NCBI GenBank assembly: GCA_013398055.1
Contig: VZRS01007674.1
Coordinates: forward strand, 1,254,470 to 1,318,469
Reading direction: 5' to 3'
Source: Ifrita kowaldi
Taxonomy: Eukaryota > Chordata > Aves > Passeriformes > Cinclosomatidae
DNA length: 64,000 nt
The translations under genes and the position numbers were made by a program. How positions within the stretch are numbered: the first letter of the stretch is position 1; each line of letters starts with the position of its first letter. A model generated the notes under the pieces. That model did no database searches. It was not told where the DNA came from and was given only the letters and a program-made list of their open reading frames with translations. Of the stretch, positions 62,976-64,000 are shown one piece after another.

Positions 62976-64000
62976 CTAGAAACGAGTACAGCAGATATTC
63001 AGTAATGGTGGGTTTGGAAAAAAATCAACAGGTAATTCATGAACAAAAATAAAACCTATAAAGCTGTGAGAAAAGGCAAGATGAACAAAAGGTAAGACAG
63101 AAATTCAACTAGAAAATGGAATGTGCATTGCATTAAATGTCATTAATATTTTGCTAGTCTAATGCTGCTCCCCCCACCCTGTTCTCCCAAATCCTGAGTT
63201 TCAGCCAGGATAATATCTTGATCTTAACGTATGTTTCCTGTTCAAAACCTCAGTCTTGTTTAAACCTTATCTTTAGATTAAGTTTGCTGCTGAAACTGGT
63301 AACTCTTAATACTGTCATTCATGCACAGACATTTTAAAAGCAGCAGTGATGCTGAGGCATGGGGCAAACCCATGTACTGTACATTATGGTTCTACTGGTT
63401 TCTTCTCTGGTTTTATTCATTTCACTTCTTGTATTTTACATCTTAGTATTTGTGTAACTCAAAGAAGACAACTGATTGATGATACTCTGCAAAGAAACCC
63501 AGCCTGTGCAAGTTTCATAGCTGTAAGTGCTGTCAAGTGCTTAAGTACAATTCAGTATGGTTTGAAATCAAAAGAATGACACAGATACGTCTAGACAAAA
63601 GAATAACAATGTTTCCTAGATGAAAAACACTGATCAAATTTGGGATAGGGGAGACTCTAAACAAAATTGTTTTAATAAAACATAAAGACCTTAGAGATTC
63701 CCATAACAAAATAGACAATTCACATCTGGAAGGAAAGCTGAACAAAAGGTAAGCAAGGGATTATAAGATATTAATTCATGCCAAAGGTACCACGTTTTTA
63801 AGCTCAGACTTGGGTTTCTGATTATGTCTAGGAGTTAGGAGGAGTTTTCCCCCCTCATTTTTCACCCCTGCCCTTAAAAACTGTGTGTCCAGTTGACCAA
63901 GAGGGATGTTGATTATCAGATATGAAAATATATTTTTCCTCCCTTACAGCCACTGACTTCAGTAAAATAAAAACCATGTGTTGTCTACTGTTTTATACAG
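62976..64000 (-). other. EML4: EML4 intron, partial (phase 1), running off the right edge
   Basis: This is intronic sequence upstream, in gene orientation, of the penultimate coding exon. Its acceptor is at 62976-62977. EML4 coding sequence ahead of the VWPEG exon, which in human encodes a propeller segment with WDIPNG and DCKDIDWTTYTC, was looked for and is not present, so the preceding exon must lie beyond position 64000. Nothing else is recognised in it. Confidence 0.85.

Overview
The window looks like a piece of a bird nuclear genome. Two degenerate CR1 LINE fragments are present, the typical interspersed repeat of birds, and no mammalian-type SINEs are seen. The sequence is AT-leaning with low gene density. 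The only protein-coding gene I can recognise is EML4 (echinoderm microtubule-associated protein-like 4), at the right edge on the minus strand. The species cannot be told from this window.

Right end (about 59.5-64 kb): the last two coding exons of EML4 lie at 62845-62975 and 61906-62370. They are separated by a 474-bp phase-0 intron with good splice sites and encode the end of the C-terminal beta-propeller plus the acidic Glu/Ser tail. A predicted 3'UTR of about 2.4 kb runs leftward to two AATAAA signals (59559-59564 and 59545-59550). The rest of EML4 is beyond the right edge.

Left 59.5 kb: no exon of a known protein could be recognised. In human, COX7A2L sits immediately tail-to-tail with EML4, followed by KCNG3 and MTA3. 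No coding sequence resembling COX7A2L or KCNG3 is visible here, so either the spacing or the gene order differs, or short exons were missed by eye. The interval holds two CR1 fragments (about 6170-6722 minus, 51150-51530 plus), an (AAAAGG)n homopurine tract with a hairpin (9382-9478), TA-rich microsatellites, some GC/CpG-richer islands (26270-26860, 45100-45620, 49060-49410), and AT-rich blocks dense in homeodomain/POU/FOX-like motifs that could be conserved regulatory elements.

Assembly quality: a 76-bp run of N at 56440-56515, and a lone N at 42694 flanked by a perfect 69-bp direct duplication that looks like a false join.

No new multi-gene system, CRISPR array, operon or confirmed RNA gene was found. 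Most of the findings are leads about regulatory, structural or assembly features and are scored modestly.
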